The position numbers and the translations under genes were made by a program. The notes under the pieces are model-generated. The model ran no database searches, was not told where the DNA came from, and saw only the letters and a list, made by a program, of their open reading frames with translations. This document shows positions 21,630 through 33,874 of a stretch of 40,379 nt of DNA, one piece after another (position 1 is the first letter of the stretch; every line of letters begins with the position of its first letter). The stretch comes from Silene noctiflora (taxonomy: Eukaryota > Streptophyta > Magnoliopsida > Caryophyllales > Caryophyllaceae): assembly GCA_009801015.1 (NCBI GenBank), contig VHZZ01002715.1, positions 20,911 to 61,289 of the forward strand. The letters run 5' to 3'.

Positions 21630-22171
21630 CTGCAAGAACCAATAATGTAAACATGACTTAATTATTGAGTGAAAGATGTTGGTTGGACCAAGGTAAGGAA
21701 AGAAAAAAAAACAGGAAAGTTACATGCACACAATATCTTGAAAGAAACATCCATTCCGTGATTTCCTTCTAATCATTATTTACGGAACACTTGTAAGAAG
21801 TCACAATATTCATCAAGCTTTATTCCTCGTGAATGTTGAGATACTTAACAAAAGAAAAACCTCCCAGTTGAAGTACCCCTATCCCTGAAGCCAATAAATC
21901 ACCCTCTATATACCTAAATACAAGAAATGGCCAAATAATACACACTAGGAAATATTATCCGTCGTATTGTTGAGTAAAAAGTTCAGTTAGCAGCCTATGC
22001 ACATTACCAAACATCATGACAATGTAGCTTAAGACAAAAATCGTGGAGATTAACCATCAGCATAATAGAACAATGTTCAATTTCCACAAAAATACAGGAA
22101 TACAATAGAGCTATGTCTAGCATAAGGTATGCTATACCAATGTAAGAAACTCAGAGCAAACAATAAAGAGT
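21630..22171. other. Intron or spacer between TPR exons and F-box gene
   Basis: No exon-like sequence was seen on the minus strand. It is either an intron leading to the TPR exon at 21277-21629, since it ends in a CAG acceptor, or a true intergenic gap. Confidence 0.5.
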
Positions 22172-23470
22172 TTAAGAGATAGTAGATGGACACATACACA
22201 AACGTTTCGGGATGGGAGAAGGCCACCTCGGCAAAACAAACGGAAGTACATATTGATGTGGAGTAAACACATCAACATTCCCAACCTTTTGAGTACGAAG
22301 ATTAATTGTAAAAATACAATCACGCGTCTCAAAATAAGCAACATCCGCCTCAAAAGGATGAACAAAACAAGGTCTAGGCATCTTAACACCATCATCATCA
22401 CAAGTCAAAAACCTTTGGACATTCTCCCTCGACACCTTATACATCAAACTCCATTCACCACCCTCACAATTCTTCAATCTCCACATCTTCAAAACACAAT
22501 GTCCCTCCTTAAACACCTCCATAAACTGCACAAACCCGCCTTCACCACCAACCCACCTTTCATTTTCCAACCCAGGCGTATTAAACGGCTTCATCCTCCC
22601 CTTTGGTACCGGAATAAACCGACACACAGCCATCTCATTACTCTCCACACTCCCAAAATAATCATTGTCCTTTACATCCCAAGTAATCAATCCAGCACTC
22701 AAATCAATCCAAAACAACTTCCCATCAAACTCAAACGACCCTTCCGCCCTCCAAAAATGCGACCCCAACATATAATTCGCGGTCTTCTCGACCCATTTAC
22801 CCGTATCCGACACAAAACACAACAAAGTTCCATACTTCGACCCGATCATCGGCTGATACTCCACCACCATAAACCTACCCACCACACCAGTTTCCGGGTC
22901 AACCCGGGCAGTAAACCCAACATGTGTCCGCTTAGAAATGGGACTTTTCGGCTTCGGGAGCCCAACCCATTCACTCGTAATCGGGTTAACAACATACAAT
23001 GATTCCTCTTCGAATTCCCACACAATAAGATTCGGATTCTTCTTATGCTCCTTATGCGGGTCACGATTAATTTTCAGGGTAAACAGTATCAGCCCGTTAC
23101 TGGATTGGAGTATTGCAGTCGGGTATCTGGACCGGTTCGGGTCAGTAACCGGGTCGTGAGCTAATTTTCTAGGGTTTATGGCGCAAGTTGAGATTTTTGG
23201 GAGATCAACAAGTTGGAACTGAGTTGGGTGAGTTGATTCGGGAGCGAGTTGGGGAATTCGGTCGAGGATGACCCAGGACGAAGGAGAAAAAGCGCGGGAA
23301 ACGTACAAAGGAAGGAAATGGGGTTTGGAAATTATGGAATTGAAACGTTTCGACACCGATTTGAAACGGCATAAGGGTTTCGAAGGGATACGGGTTAGGA
23401 TTTCGGTAATTAGTTCGTCGGATAGTAGATCAAATACAGATTCGGGTGATTCTGCGTGGTAAGAAAACAT
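22172..23470 (-). CDS. F-box protein with F-box-associated C-terminal region
   Basis: This is an open frame of 432 aa. The first ATG is at 23470 (MFSYHAESP); the frame is open further upstream but without an ATG. Residues about 11-50 form a standard F-box: LLSDELITEILTRIPSKPL, then CRFKSVSKRFNSIISKPHF. It binds the Skp1/ASK adaptor of SCF ubiquitin ligases. The remainder has the alternating strands of the plant F-box-associated, beta-propeller-like region (LVVNPIT-type motif LYVVNPITSEWVGLPKP; CFVSDTGKW; WDVKDNDYF), ending LPRWPSPIPK and ten extra residues. That region is thought to recruit substrates. Its target is unknown. A MITE copy lies about 360 bp upstream, in the promoter. An alternative is splicing of the 3' end into the TPR exons. 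Confidence 0.87.
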   Translation of the reverse strand: MFSYHAESPESVFDLLSDELITEILTRIPSKPLCRFKSVSKRFNSIISKPHFLPLYVSRAFSPSSWVILDRIPQLAPESTHPTQFQLVDLPKISTCAINPRKLAHDPVTDPNRSRYPTAILQSSNGLILFTLKINRDPHKEHKKNPNLIVWEFEEESLYVVNPITSEWVGLPKPKSPISKRTHVGFTARVDPETGVVGRFMVVEYQPMIGSKYGTLLCFVSDTGKWVEKTANYMLGSHFWRAEGSFEFDGKLFWIDLSAGLITWDVKDNDYFGSVESNEMAVCRFIPVPKGRMKPFNTPGLENERWVGGEGGFVQFMEVFKEGHCVLKMWRLKNCEGGEWSLMYKVSRENVQRFLTCDDDGVKMPRPCFVHPFEADVAYFETRDCIFTINLRTQKVGNVDVFTPHQYVLPFVLPRWPSPIPKRLCMCPSTIS

Positions 23471-23627
23471 TTTTACTGGTGAATTTTGTTCTGGGTAAGA
23501 TTTGGGGATTTTTTTAGGGTTAGGGTTTGGGGTTGAGTATGGTTTATAGTGTGTGAAATTGTAAATAGGTAGTGAAGATTGGAGGGAAGAAAGTTTTGCG
23601 ATTAACACGTTAAATTGGCCTTTTCAG

Positions 23628-23690
23628 GTTGCCGACTAGTTTAGTAGGTAAAGTGATACGCATAGTATCTTCCTCGGGTTTAAATTTTGT
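23628..23690 (+). repeat. tRNA-like SINE head fragment in F-box promoter
   Basis: GACTAGTTTAGTAGGTAAAGTG resembles an A box and CCTCGGGTTTAAATTTTG a weak B box about 35 bases later, similar to the repeats at 5382-5552. No tail could be found. Confidence 0.35.
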
Positions 23691-23830
23691 TAGCATATAT
23701 TAATCCTTTGCCCCCGAGTCTTCTAAATTAGTGACTTGGTTGAAGACTTTGAAGGAGACTCAGAAAGGTATTTCTATAGAAATGAATATGCATCATTTAG
23801 AAAACTCGGAATATAGATTAGACAGTTTAT

Positions 23831-24007
23831 CTTGCTTCAGACGAGCCATTTTGGTTTGAAGCAATAAAACAGGATTTTGTAATCATTATACAGCCAAATG
23901 TGACTACTATTGAAAAACAAGTTACCATAAGCTGTAATACCGGTTAGACCATTGTGATTACATTTAACCATAAGATGATCACATATGCCCATCTGAAACT
24001 TTAGACA
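23831..24007. mobile_element. MITE with hairpin ends, copy B
   Basis: This copy shares CTTGCTTCAGACG, AACAAGTTACCATAAGCTG, TTTAACCATAA and the terminal TCTGAAACTT with copy A at 10203-10386. It is more diverged at its ends. It lies between the F-box gene start and the Tudor-SN stop, so it may sit in the F-box promoter. Confidence 0.68.
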
Positions 24008-24355
24008 GTGGCCGAAATTAGAAAATCTACTTTACTGAATTTAACACTACTATCAAGAAAAATGTTGGCAGTCTCCAAATGGAGGCCAAAGTACACAGAG
24101 GACAAGCATTTATTCCTTATTGAAGTGGGTTCTAAATTTTGAGAGTTCTAAAAGCGAAGCTAAAAATAAAAAATAAAAAATAAAATTGCGTCCTAAAATT
24201 TGCTGAAAATATAGAAAAGATATACTCGTAACAAAATTTGGAACTCGCGGGAAAAAGTAATCTAGTATACATTCTCTCTTGGGCACTGGTTTGCAGCACT
24301 GCAACTAGTGCCCTGCTTACCTTGGCCCATCGGTGGATGGGCGGGGGAATAATAC

Positions 24356-27300
24356 TCAGCGCTTGCCGGCGGGCTTCCTCGTAGGTGGAGCAGAATCCTC
24401 ATCATCGGACTGAATATCGCCATATTGCCACATTCCACTCCGTTTGGTTTTCGCTTCTTGCTGGTACTCTTCTAGTTCGTCAAAGGCAGCCTTCCTCTCC
24501 TTTGTGTCCCACCTTCTTCGCTTTTCTAGTCTAGCAAGCCCAGCCTGAAACATCCAAGCCCAAAACGCTATTTATTAGCAAGACGGAGAGAATAGATTCA
24601 ACTGAACTTGTCATCACTTGGGGTTTCCATTCATTCCACAATAATATTTAATAGAATTTTACACGAGAATGCAAATATACAACAAAATGAACAAAAATTC
24701 ACAACTATATCGAAAATATTCACAATATTACACTCCGTATATATTATCTACTAATATACGGAGTAAGATTTAACATTATCTGCATAGTTCAGTTTCAAAA
24801 TGATCTTGGGACTTGTCCTGTTTCATGGTCCATGGACTCATACCCACGATGACGTCTTAGCCTAGCCCATTGGTGCAAGGCGTACTAAGTTCAAGTATAA
24901 AAACCCCCTTGTCCCACCTTCATATTACCTTGTAGTCTTGTACATACAATCCCTGTCACCTTTCGATACATACCCTTTTCTGAACAGAGGGATTTGAAGA
25001 AAAGCAAAAGCACTCTTATCTTAATGTAAAACCGAATTTTATTGAGTGAAATAGCCACATAAGCGAAAGTAATATAGGTCTTCAACGATTTATTCCCCCT
25101 ACTCCCAGTAGCAAAGTGATCCACTCTCCTGCTACTTAAGTCTCATAAAAGGTTCGTGAAAATCATAAAACATGAACATTGGGAATAACCATTACCTTCA
25201 ACATGGCAGCACTAACGTTAGAGCTGCTCTCCTCATCAACCAAAGACACTAAAAGAACTGTCCCAGTTCCTTGACCTTTTGCTTTCCCGCCTGATGTGTC
25301 TCTCTCCTCAATCACGGCGTTAAATGGTTGGGAACTGCTAAGAGTTAGCTCGCTCAAATACTCAGCTGCTTCTTGTCCATAATCCTCCTCTAAGCTAGGT
25401 ACTTTGACGAAAGCAAGGCTGGCGAGTTGAGCTAATCCGGGTACAGAGTGTACAGCAGGAGGTAGAAGCCGTAAGCGATTGTAGGGAACTACTTCTTGAT
25501 TACCATAATCAATATAGAAAACTTCAAAGTCATCATTTGGTGATTGAGCTATACCACCACGGGGAACATTTACAATCTACAATAACAAAATAAAATACTT
25601 GCGTTAAAATATCAGAAAAGGGAAGTCACTAATTCACATTTGAGAATTTCATGATCATTATCATGAGACTGGGCCCATATTGTGAGCTAAGTTTCTGTTT
25701 TTAGTTTTTTGTGGGTTGATGAGTATGTAGGTCAGGATTTTATTTGAATTGGGTTGGTCTCACTTTATATTAACATGAGACAGTCTCTCTAATTGGATGG
25801 AGCATGGCTATGCCAAATTTATATAATACTGTTTTACTTGCACTTTTGTTATGCTATCATGGTACAAGGAGGGTCACATATCTTACCATAGCTCGGTTCC
25901 ACGAGTTATCTGCGCTGAACTGAGCAAGAACCAGATCACCCTTTTTTGGATTGAAGCTGCCAAGAACAGGCGCTTCCCCAATGTCCAGGGAAGCAAGCTG
26001 TTGCTGGATGGAAGCTACCATTTTGTCCCCAACAGATTGAATATAAAATTTGCCACCACCAAGAACTTCGGTGACAGCAACCTGGCAACGTGAAAAAGAA
26101 CAGTTCGATTACAAACAGTTATAAAAGAATACGAAGTTCTGAACAATAAAAGTCAAACCAAACACTACCTTTAAGACTTCCTTCTTCCTGGTTTCAGTGA
26201 CAGATGACCCATCAACAACTTCCTGCCCTTCAACATAGTTTTCCCATATCTAGAACCAGATGAACAGTTAGAAAGTGACAAAGGAATCTATCAATACTCC
26301 AATGTCCATCAATTTCATAATTTCATTTACTTTGTTAGTCGTTGATTTTGGTGGCCGAAATTTTCTCCCAATATAAAATAGCTTATTTTTAAATAAACAA
26401 AAAAAACCCTAGTATGAAAAAACTCATATTGATAAATCAAACCTTACCAATTTTACATTCTATCTTCAATTGTATTTGGAGAATTTGGAGAAAGTAAAGG
26501 TCAAAGTTGACATATGTTGGCCACCAAATCAAATGTATACAACTATACAATGAATTAGGGGGTGGAGCAAGTAAGACACAATCAACTATAAAGAGACAAG
26601 AGCATAATCCTAACCTTCAATTTCTGCCGTTTGGCCGACTCCTCAGCTTGAGCAAGGAGATGGGAATCTGCTATCCTGTCCGCACCAAATGAGGCTTGAA
26701 ACTTTGCAAGCCCAGCTTGTAGCAACACTACCCCTATGTTGGTTCTTGATTCCCAAAGGGATCCCAAGAAAGTTCCATTTCTATCCACAGTTTCCACTTC
26801 AATCTGAGAAAAAAAAATATTGGGATCAATCATGTGGTAACCCCTGTGAGTATAGAAGCATGTTTCATTATACATTATACATTACCTCAACATCTCTCTG
26901 CAGTATTCTTCTCCTCATCAAAGCAATTGCCTCCTCGGAGTAAGGTTCACCTCGTCCAGGACACCTCACGCCAGAAAGGGAGAAGGCGATGCTGCATGTT
27001 TCTTTAGGAATTACCAGCTTGAATCTATGGCCACTTAGGACATAGTCGACTACGGCAGACATCCTCCTGCTTCGTTGCAAAAATGGTAAGAAATCCTTGG
27101 TTTTCTTTGCTGATGCCTGAAATAGTTTGATACTAGAGATGAGATGCTTCCCAGTAAAATAACCCAGGTGATTTAAGACAAAGAGGACTAGAGGAGTGTC
27201 ACAAGTACAATAAACAAAAGTCAAGCAGATGAGAGACACAATACTACCCCTTATCCCATTTAATTCATTGTCATTTGACTTTAGTGAAACAAGGTCGAGT

Positions 27301-30300
27301 TGACTGACATTTACTCCCAATAGGCCAATATACAACAATAACAACTTTTTTAAAATGACAATATGAGTATATGATTCAATAAAACACGACAGAGTTTACA
27401 TTATGATTACACAAATTTGGCTCCATTAATCGTCATTTTGGGATGGGAGTAGTTTTACTTACAGTCGTTAGGTCTTGAATGTGATGAGCAGGGGGTTCAC
27501 TGGAAGAGTGTTTCCCTTTCCTATTAGCGATAGCTTTTGATTCAGCAGCCAAAAGTGCATCGTAATAACTCGACCTTTCTTCGAAATCCCGATGTTTTAC
27601 TGCCTCAGCTAGTCCACGCACAACCAACATTTCAGCAACATTGGATCCAGCTGGCTGTCCACCATTTGTAGAAGGGACAACTCCTTCACCTTTAGACTGA
27701 GGAGCCAGGAACACGGAACCAAAGTCTATCACCCTGGATTCAGTTGACATTGCCGCAGGATTAGTACTATCCCCAACAGGAATTTTTCTCGAGTACTCCA
27801 TGCAAACATTAACCTGAATTCACAATCACACAAAATATTAGACTTTTCTTCGAATGATATTTCAAACATGATAAACAGTCAATGAGAATTAAACTAAGAC
27901 CTAGGTCATAAAAATGTAGAAAACAGTTCTTAAAAATAAACAAGAAAGATGAAACTTGTATATGTGTACAGTAAGTAACAATAGCAATATTAAGACTAGT
28001 AGAAAATAAATAAAAAGATAAAAATGTTGGTACAACAAAAAAATGGAAAATCATTGCGGTCTGATACTCAGATATTACCACGCCCTACAAAACTGAACAC
28101 AAGAAATACCTGGCGACCAATGAGCTTCTGGCGAAGAAATTCTTTTGCCTCCCGAGCATAATTCTCACGCCCGTCACCTGTTCGTGGATTACCCATTTTG
28201 GGACACCGAATGCTTGAGAGGTTTACCCTTCTCTCAGCCAATGGGCTACCAAATGGCACGGCATCGTCAGCCACGATAATACAGTCTCCACTAACAACTT
28301 CCACAACCTGACGTAAAACATCAGACACAAGACGTGAGCTTGGCTTGAGAATAGCATGCAATAAAATGATACGAATAAGAAACTTGTATTTACCTTCCCA
28401 GTGAAATTCTGGTCATGTATAGGTTTTGAATTTGTAGCTGGGGGGACGTAGTTTGTCCACATCCTAATTCTGTTTTTCTTTGCCTCTAGCTCTGCTGATT
28501 TTATTTCCTTTTTGTCCTTATCATCCAGCAATTTGCCACTCCATTCTACATACTTAGCTAACCCCTGCATTTTAAAAATCAAACATCACCTCATCAGATA
28601 AGATTGCCAACAAAAACACTCAAGAAAGCTTTTCAGAAACACCTTACAGGATTCACCATCTAACAAGAGTGAATATACACCCTTTTCCCTAGTTCATCCA
28701 AGCAATAACATATCACTCTAGTCAATCGTGGGCAACGAAGCAAACAAGTTCACAGACAAGGCAATTGGTGGAAGCAACTAACTTTTTTGAAAAAACGTGG
28801 CTGTCCTATCCACCGCTCACAAAAGCTAATGTTTAGGAAAATGACAAGTGGGGTGGGGAGAGTGTCAATAAGCAAGTGGATCATCGGATAGATAGTGCCA
28901 ATAATGGATATCGTAAACTTGAGATTATTCTCTTTTTTACTGTCAAAGTTTACCCAGAGAAGACATTTAGTATCTCCACTTACATTTTTCGCCAATTCCA
29001 AGGCCAAGTTCTTCACTTCACCAGCTTCATCATAATAGATTGAACCAGTCAGGTTATTAAATCTGTCTCCTGTCTCAGGGAGAATACGGACCTGCGGATG
29101 CAATATAAATTGTAAACCTCTCATATTAACAGACATAGAATGGACATTCAAAAATGTTGAACCAACTTACATCTCTATGTAATGTACGCATCTCGGTGAA
29201 ATGCTTAGCTTCCCTTCCAAAGGGATCAGGTGCTACCTCAATCGTTGTCTGACCAGAAGCAACTTTCTGAGCAGATGTGAGCTGAGCGCGAGGTTCAGCT
29301 TTACCTTCCCCATTTGGTTTATCTGCACTCACCTCAGGTTCAGCTATATTCTCAGGGGCTGCTCTTCTTCCCATTGAAGGAGACTAAAGTCGAAAGAGAT
29401 TAACACGTACATCGGAATCAGTATGTAGTGGTACAGGAGACTAAATTCAAGATTAAGCACAAAAATAGAAGTCACCAATTCACCACAAAATCCTACCTGA
29501 ATTCCGGCCACAAAAACCTGAACAAACTGAAACTCCGGAAGTAAGTAGACACGAAGAGCACTCCCGTCGCGAACCTGCTCGACAATTGCTTCAATTGACC
29601 TCCCTTTGTTGCTAGTTGCAAAATCAAGAGCATCAAAACCACTAAAACCACCAATGGCAGAAGGGGGCAAATTTCTAATGGAGGCCTCCGGAGCACCAGA
29701 TATCTATGAAGGGACGAAAAACTTCTAGAGTAAGTCGCAAAGATACAAACCATTGCATTACGTTACTTAAAATCAATCAATCCGGATATAAAGGCATCAA
29801 TTGATGAGTCGGTAACTCGGTATACTGATAGCCTCTTAGCAAGAAAGAATTGTTTGCTATCTGCTTAAGGGATGAGAAAATTTATGGCATTGCTAAATAG
29901 ACAGCCATGTACAACTCAATAGAACTACCTTACTCCATTTTCCTAAGCCTTGTTCTTTTGCTTGCTCTTCAAGCCGCAGTAACTCTGCCACATCCTCGTT
30001 TGATTCACTTTTCTGCTCCTTCACCTGGTTGCATAGAAATGAAATAAGGAAAAGACCCAGTTTTCGAATATGTAGTCAGATATCAGGCATAAATGAGTTG
30101 TATAACAGCACAAAGTAAACCTTTGCCCAGCCATTGGCAACCACCAGCTTTGAAACATTCTGAGTGGTACTACCTCCAAGGAGCACGGTAGCAAACTCCC
30201 TTGACATTCCTGATTGAGTAGGTGGTGTGGCATGAGTTAAGAAAGTTACTTCCTGCAGGCCACGATACAACACAAAGTTCAGAAAAGTATGTAAGATATA

Positions 30301-31136
30301 AAAGTTCAGAGCTTTAAAATGACAGGTGATGGCAACAAGTTACCAACTCACTATTTCATTCATTTAGTAATGTCAGAAACAAGTGTTTAACAAGCCATAT
30401 ACTAGATAAGGGGGGGAAGACTGCACCTTTCCGATGCATAGCTTTCTCAAAAACTCTCTGCTCTCCCATGCGAAGGGCTCATCAACTCCATCTCTGCGGG
30501 CCTATAACAATTTTGCATCAATTAGGATTTGAATCGAGAACCTAGAAGATTTATAGCTTTGCAACAGTCAAAAGTTACGCTATAAACTATGTTTAAACAT
30601 ATTAACGACTATCAAAAAGTTGAATTACATCAAGATACTTATTAATAAAAACCTATATGCACACAAGCATATCGTGGATGATACAATTTGACACAAAAAT
30701 GCGAGTTTATGAGGTTTAGGGTCAGAATTCAAAAATATCCCCCTAAAACAACATAAAACTAAAGACTTCTTTTTTGCGGATGTGTGAAATCAACCACAAG
30801 GTTCACAACTCCCAGAATGGAGTAAATAACGAAGGAAAGGACGACTCAAACTTGTGACTTATTGTGTAGACAGCCCTGAGTCTCAAGTCTCAACCATTGG
30901 GCCAAGATTTCAAATGGTTGGGTATGCACAACATTGAGTTGAATAACAATGCAACACCGAAACCTAAACACGGAAAAAACACGAACCAGTCTAGGAGCAA
31001 TGATAGAAGCTAAAGTAACCATCTTTTCGGGTGGTATTTCTGCCTTAGCCATGCCCATAATGACCAAGGTGTCCCCTGAAGGAACAGCCTTCACTTTCCC
31101 TCTCAACCATCTACCTTGTGTCGCTGCAGCCGCCAT
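24356..31136 (-). CDS. TSN: Tudor staphylococcal nuclease protein (Tudor-SN/TSN), 16 coding exons
   Basis: Joining exons (minus, 5' to 3') 30987-31136, 30427-30501, 30121-30252, 29929-30024, 29497-29703, 29171-29383, 28984-29091, 28394-28564, 28110-28307, 27463-27813, 26886-27116, 26615-26803, 26169-26249, 25887-26081, 25196-25576 and 24356-24544 gives 988 aa with no internal stop. Each junction has GT...AG and every exon length is a multiple of three. Arabidopsis TSN1 is 991 aa. Four staphylococcal-nuclease-like domains (about 8-150, 190-340, 380-540, 570-710) are followed by a Tudor domain whose aromatic cage includes FEVFYIDYGNQE (about 816-827), then a partial fifth SN domain and the tail YGDIQSDDED. 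TSN proteins bind RNA, act in stress granules and processing bodies, stabilise stress mRNAs and are metacaspase targets. All expected regions are present, so it looks functional. Confidence 0.96.
24732..24764. repeat. Hairpin ACTCCGTATAT in TSN intron
   Basis: ACTCCGTATAT (24732-24742) and ATATACGGAGT (24754-24764) form a perfect 11-bp stem with an 11-base loop inside the last Tudor-SN intron. TACTCCGT also occurs near 1726, 20485 and 38693 as a common plant MITE end; this is probably a minimal foldback relic. Confidence 0.45.
24850..24905 (+). repeat. Possible tRNA-derived SINE head in TSN intron 15
   Basis: TAGCCTAGCCCATTGGTGCAA resembles a pol III A box and GTTCAAGTATA a weak B box. The evidence is thin and the body is unclear. 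Confidence 0.28.
30790..30912 (-). repeat. tRNA-derived SINE-like fragment in TSN intron 1
   Basis: On the minus strand TTGGCCCAATGGTTGAGAC (A box) and, about 43 bases on, CAAGTTTGAGTCGTCC (B box) have tRNA-like spacing. It lies in the sense orientation within the first coding intron of the Tudor-SN gene. Confidence 0.42.
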
Positions 31137-31456
31137 CGATCACTCGAATTTACTCAGATCTACAACACAAATTTCCCCAGAAAAACACTTCATTAGATTA
31201 ATAACCACAATTTCATTGACAATCACCAAACTAAGATTTTTACAACAAAAAAAAAAAACCTCAAATTATTATCAAACAAATGAGCTAACGAGCATACCAT
31301 GCAATTAACTGATTTTCTAATACATAATTGAAATAAATACTTCGTATTAAAAATGATTAAGATTCATAAAAGTTGCAGACATTACTATATGAACACAATG
31401 TAATTCACCATGCATGAAACAATAACATTCTTCAATCAAGTTCAACGATTACGACG

Positions 31457-31572
31457 ACACCAACAACAACATCAGAGCCTTAATCCCAAAAAGGTTTGGG
31501 TCCGCTAACATGAATCATCCTTTAGAATCGTCTGTTTGGGTCCGCTAACATGAATCATCCTTTAGAATCGTC
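31457..31572 (-). mobile_element. 3' tail of an RTE-type LINE
   Basis: CAACAACAACATCAGAGCCT and TTTGGGTCCGCTAACATG match, on the minus strand, the well-known ending of plant RTE LINEs: GTTAGC(C/G)GACCCAAA...GGGATTAAGGC..., closing with a TTG-repeat tail. Only the terminal part is present and it has no coding sequence. Part of it is duplicated in tandem (next entry). Confidence 0.6.
31494..31572. repeat. Perfect 40-bp tandem duplication in the LINE tail
   Basis: GTTTGGGTCCGCTAACATGA through AGAATCGTCT is present at 31494-31533 and again from 31534, identical over at least 39 bases. The duplicated block is from the LINE tail itself, so the duplication is later than the insertion. Confidence 0.9.
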
Positions 31573-32191
31573 ATTGAATAATCGCACACCTGATACCTCA
31601 AAATGCAGTGAGATAAAATTCAAATTCAGCGATTCAGATCATAAATTACACAGATCATCAATTCATCATCAAAATACAACATAACTCAAAAATCAGATCC
31701 ATCAACAGTGACACTCAAACACAAATCATGATGGAAAAAATTCAAATTCAACTTAATCTCCCTGATTACACAATGAACAAAATTAAAATCAATAAACAAA
31801 AAATTAGATCAAATCATAACAGATTAATACAAATCAAACCTTACTGATCCAAGTACATAAAATATCAATGCAACAATTAATTATAATTAAATAAGAATGG
31901 GAAAAAGTGAGATCTGTTGAAGAAGAGAAGTTATAGAATTGAAGAAAAAACCTCGAGGAGAACGCCAGAGAGAATTAATTAATTAATTAATTAATATAGT
32001 AACGAAACTTTGAACAGAGGAGAAGTAGAACAAGGCTTCGGAGTTGAGGTGAGGTGAGGTGGGGTTTTAAGTTTTCAGTTTTTAGACTTTTTGGGAACAT
32101 CAAGATTTTGGATTTCTAGTGCTCTTGTCCTAATCTTATTCGACTTGGTATATCCGATAATCCGTGCTAACATTAATACGGATTTAAATAT

Positions 32192-32334
32192 AGGGAAATG
32201 ATAATGTCACTATTATTTTCTTTAATGTCACTCAAATACATGATAAAGTTAACTAGTTAAGGATACATTACTATTTAGTGTCTCACAATTATGAGTGGCA
32301 TTGAGGGAAACAGTAGTGGCGTTATCTGTCCCCT
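32192..32334. mobile_element. MITE with about 42-bp imperfect inverted ends
   Basis: The left end AGGGAAATGATAATGTCACT... and the complement of the right end AGGGGACAGATAACGCCACT... align over about 42 bases, leaving a loop of about 60 bases. It is non-coding. The target duplication is not clear, so the superfamily (Mutator- or hAT-like) is open. It sits upstream of the Tudor-SN gene. Confidence 0.65.
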
Positions 32335-33874
32335 AAATGTATTGTTTCTTATTAGTAGTTGATATAAGTTTTTCACCTTTTTTGTTAATTTTTTTGCATT
32401 TTATTTTTATTTGATATTAGTTTTAAATTTAAGACAGGTGTATATATCCTAAATAGTATAAAAAAAATGGTTTTTTCAGAATTTGTATATTTTTTATCGT
32501 CAATTTTAGATAACTGAATTTAATCTGCAAAAGTTTGATTTACAGTAATTATATAGGTTTCGAGGCTATGGAAATAAAGAGTGGGAATTTAAGATGAGAA
32601 TGGATATTTAGCCTAATTGCGTAACGGAAATTATTTTGCAGCGGTGTGAAGGAAAAATAAGTATCTTTAGTTTTGGGGATTAAGTTATATTTTAATAATG
32701 GTTAGTGACTGTATATTTAGGAATATTGATATTCTTTTATTTTTTTGAAATTTGGTCATCGTCTTTCAAATGTCTTAAATAGGATTATTATAATTCGTTC
32801 ATATTATCGTTATAATTCTATTACATTGTAGTCTACACAATTCTATATGAAGTATCAGATTAGATACTGGACCCAATAACAATTTGTTAATTTGACCCCT
32901 AATGTTGTCGAAAAAGGTAGCTGTTATAAAGATTCGACAAATCGTTGTATATGTATTACTCTCTAAACTAAACACAATCTTTGTTGATACTTTTCAAATT
33001 TATATGTTCTATATTTATCATCTAAGATCATAATATATGATGTCAATTTTAATGCAAAATAGAAAAACTTAAAATCAAGTATACTAACGTAAATAAAATA
33101 GAAAAAAAAAAACTCTATCTTTCAAATGTTACAAAAAAAATATTATAATTGTATAATGAAATATTTCTGTTATTTTTTAATACTTTTCTTTATATAGTTG
33201 AGGAATGAGGAAGAGTTCCTAATTTTGGCAAGGGAATATTTATTTGCTAAAATATGGATATTACTTGAAATGGAAAGGTGTGATTTTGTGCTTGAAAAAA
33301 GTGTTGCAAAATCTTTAAATACTCCACTAATAACTAAACTAATTAAAGATGAATGAGTAAAAAGTGGGTAATTAATTATAGGTATAAAGATTCCATTTAA
33401 AGCTCCTTGAGGTAACAGTTTCAAGTGTCAGTTTTACTTTTTACTGTATTTTGGGACCATACCAATTAGGCAATTACCATCCTCTATTTTGCAGGGTAGG
33501 TAATCTATGGAGTTGCATTCCCTCAATGATGTGAGGAAATGCAAGTTTTTTTTACTAGAATTGCATGTATTTAAGGATGAATAGATTAAAGTAGGGTAAC
33601 TTTTTCTTGTTTTTGCCTTGTAGTCAAGATTCTACTTTCTAGGATTGAGTAGATAGATATGGTAAATATGTGCAGAAAAGATTTTACAGTGGATTATTTA
33701 GATTGGTTAATTTTAGTAACTTTATTTGGAATATATATATACTACAGGTTAAAGTCATTTTGAATAGGATGTTATATTGTACACTGAGATCTCAAAACTA
33801 TTTCTACATTGATATTTATTTATTTTTCTTTTGAAAATTTTATGGGTAACCATCGTAATAAAAAGAAGAGTAAG

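Larger units (their letters stand above)
31160..31952 (-). other. Probable 5' leader intron of the Tudor-SN gene
   Basis: A donor CTCGAG|GTTTTTTC on the minus strand (31953/31952) and an acceptor TTGTAG|ATCTGAG at 31160/31159, only 23 bases before the ATG, would define a 793-bp leader intron. The sequence between is AT-rich. It contains a LINE tail and a tandem 40-bp repeat. The putative leader exon would run right of 31953 to about 32060 and includes a (TTAA)n stretch. Transcript evidence would be needed. Confidence 0.45.

Noticed and set aside
22253-23002. 249-aa open frame on the plus strand
   Set aside because: It is antisense to the F-box gene, basic and Ile/Thr-rich as expected for a shadow frame, and has no recognisable domain.
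25665-25790. TGAGAC-containing block in a TSN intron, similar to the 11290 MITE
   Set aside because: The two TGAGAC motifs are in direct rather than inverted orientation and no boundaries can be set.
33170-33424. 84-aa minus frame in the TSN-LWD spacer
   Set aside because: It starts with an ATG, but the sequence is AT-rich with no motif, splice context or neighbour that supports a gene.
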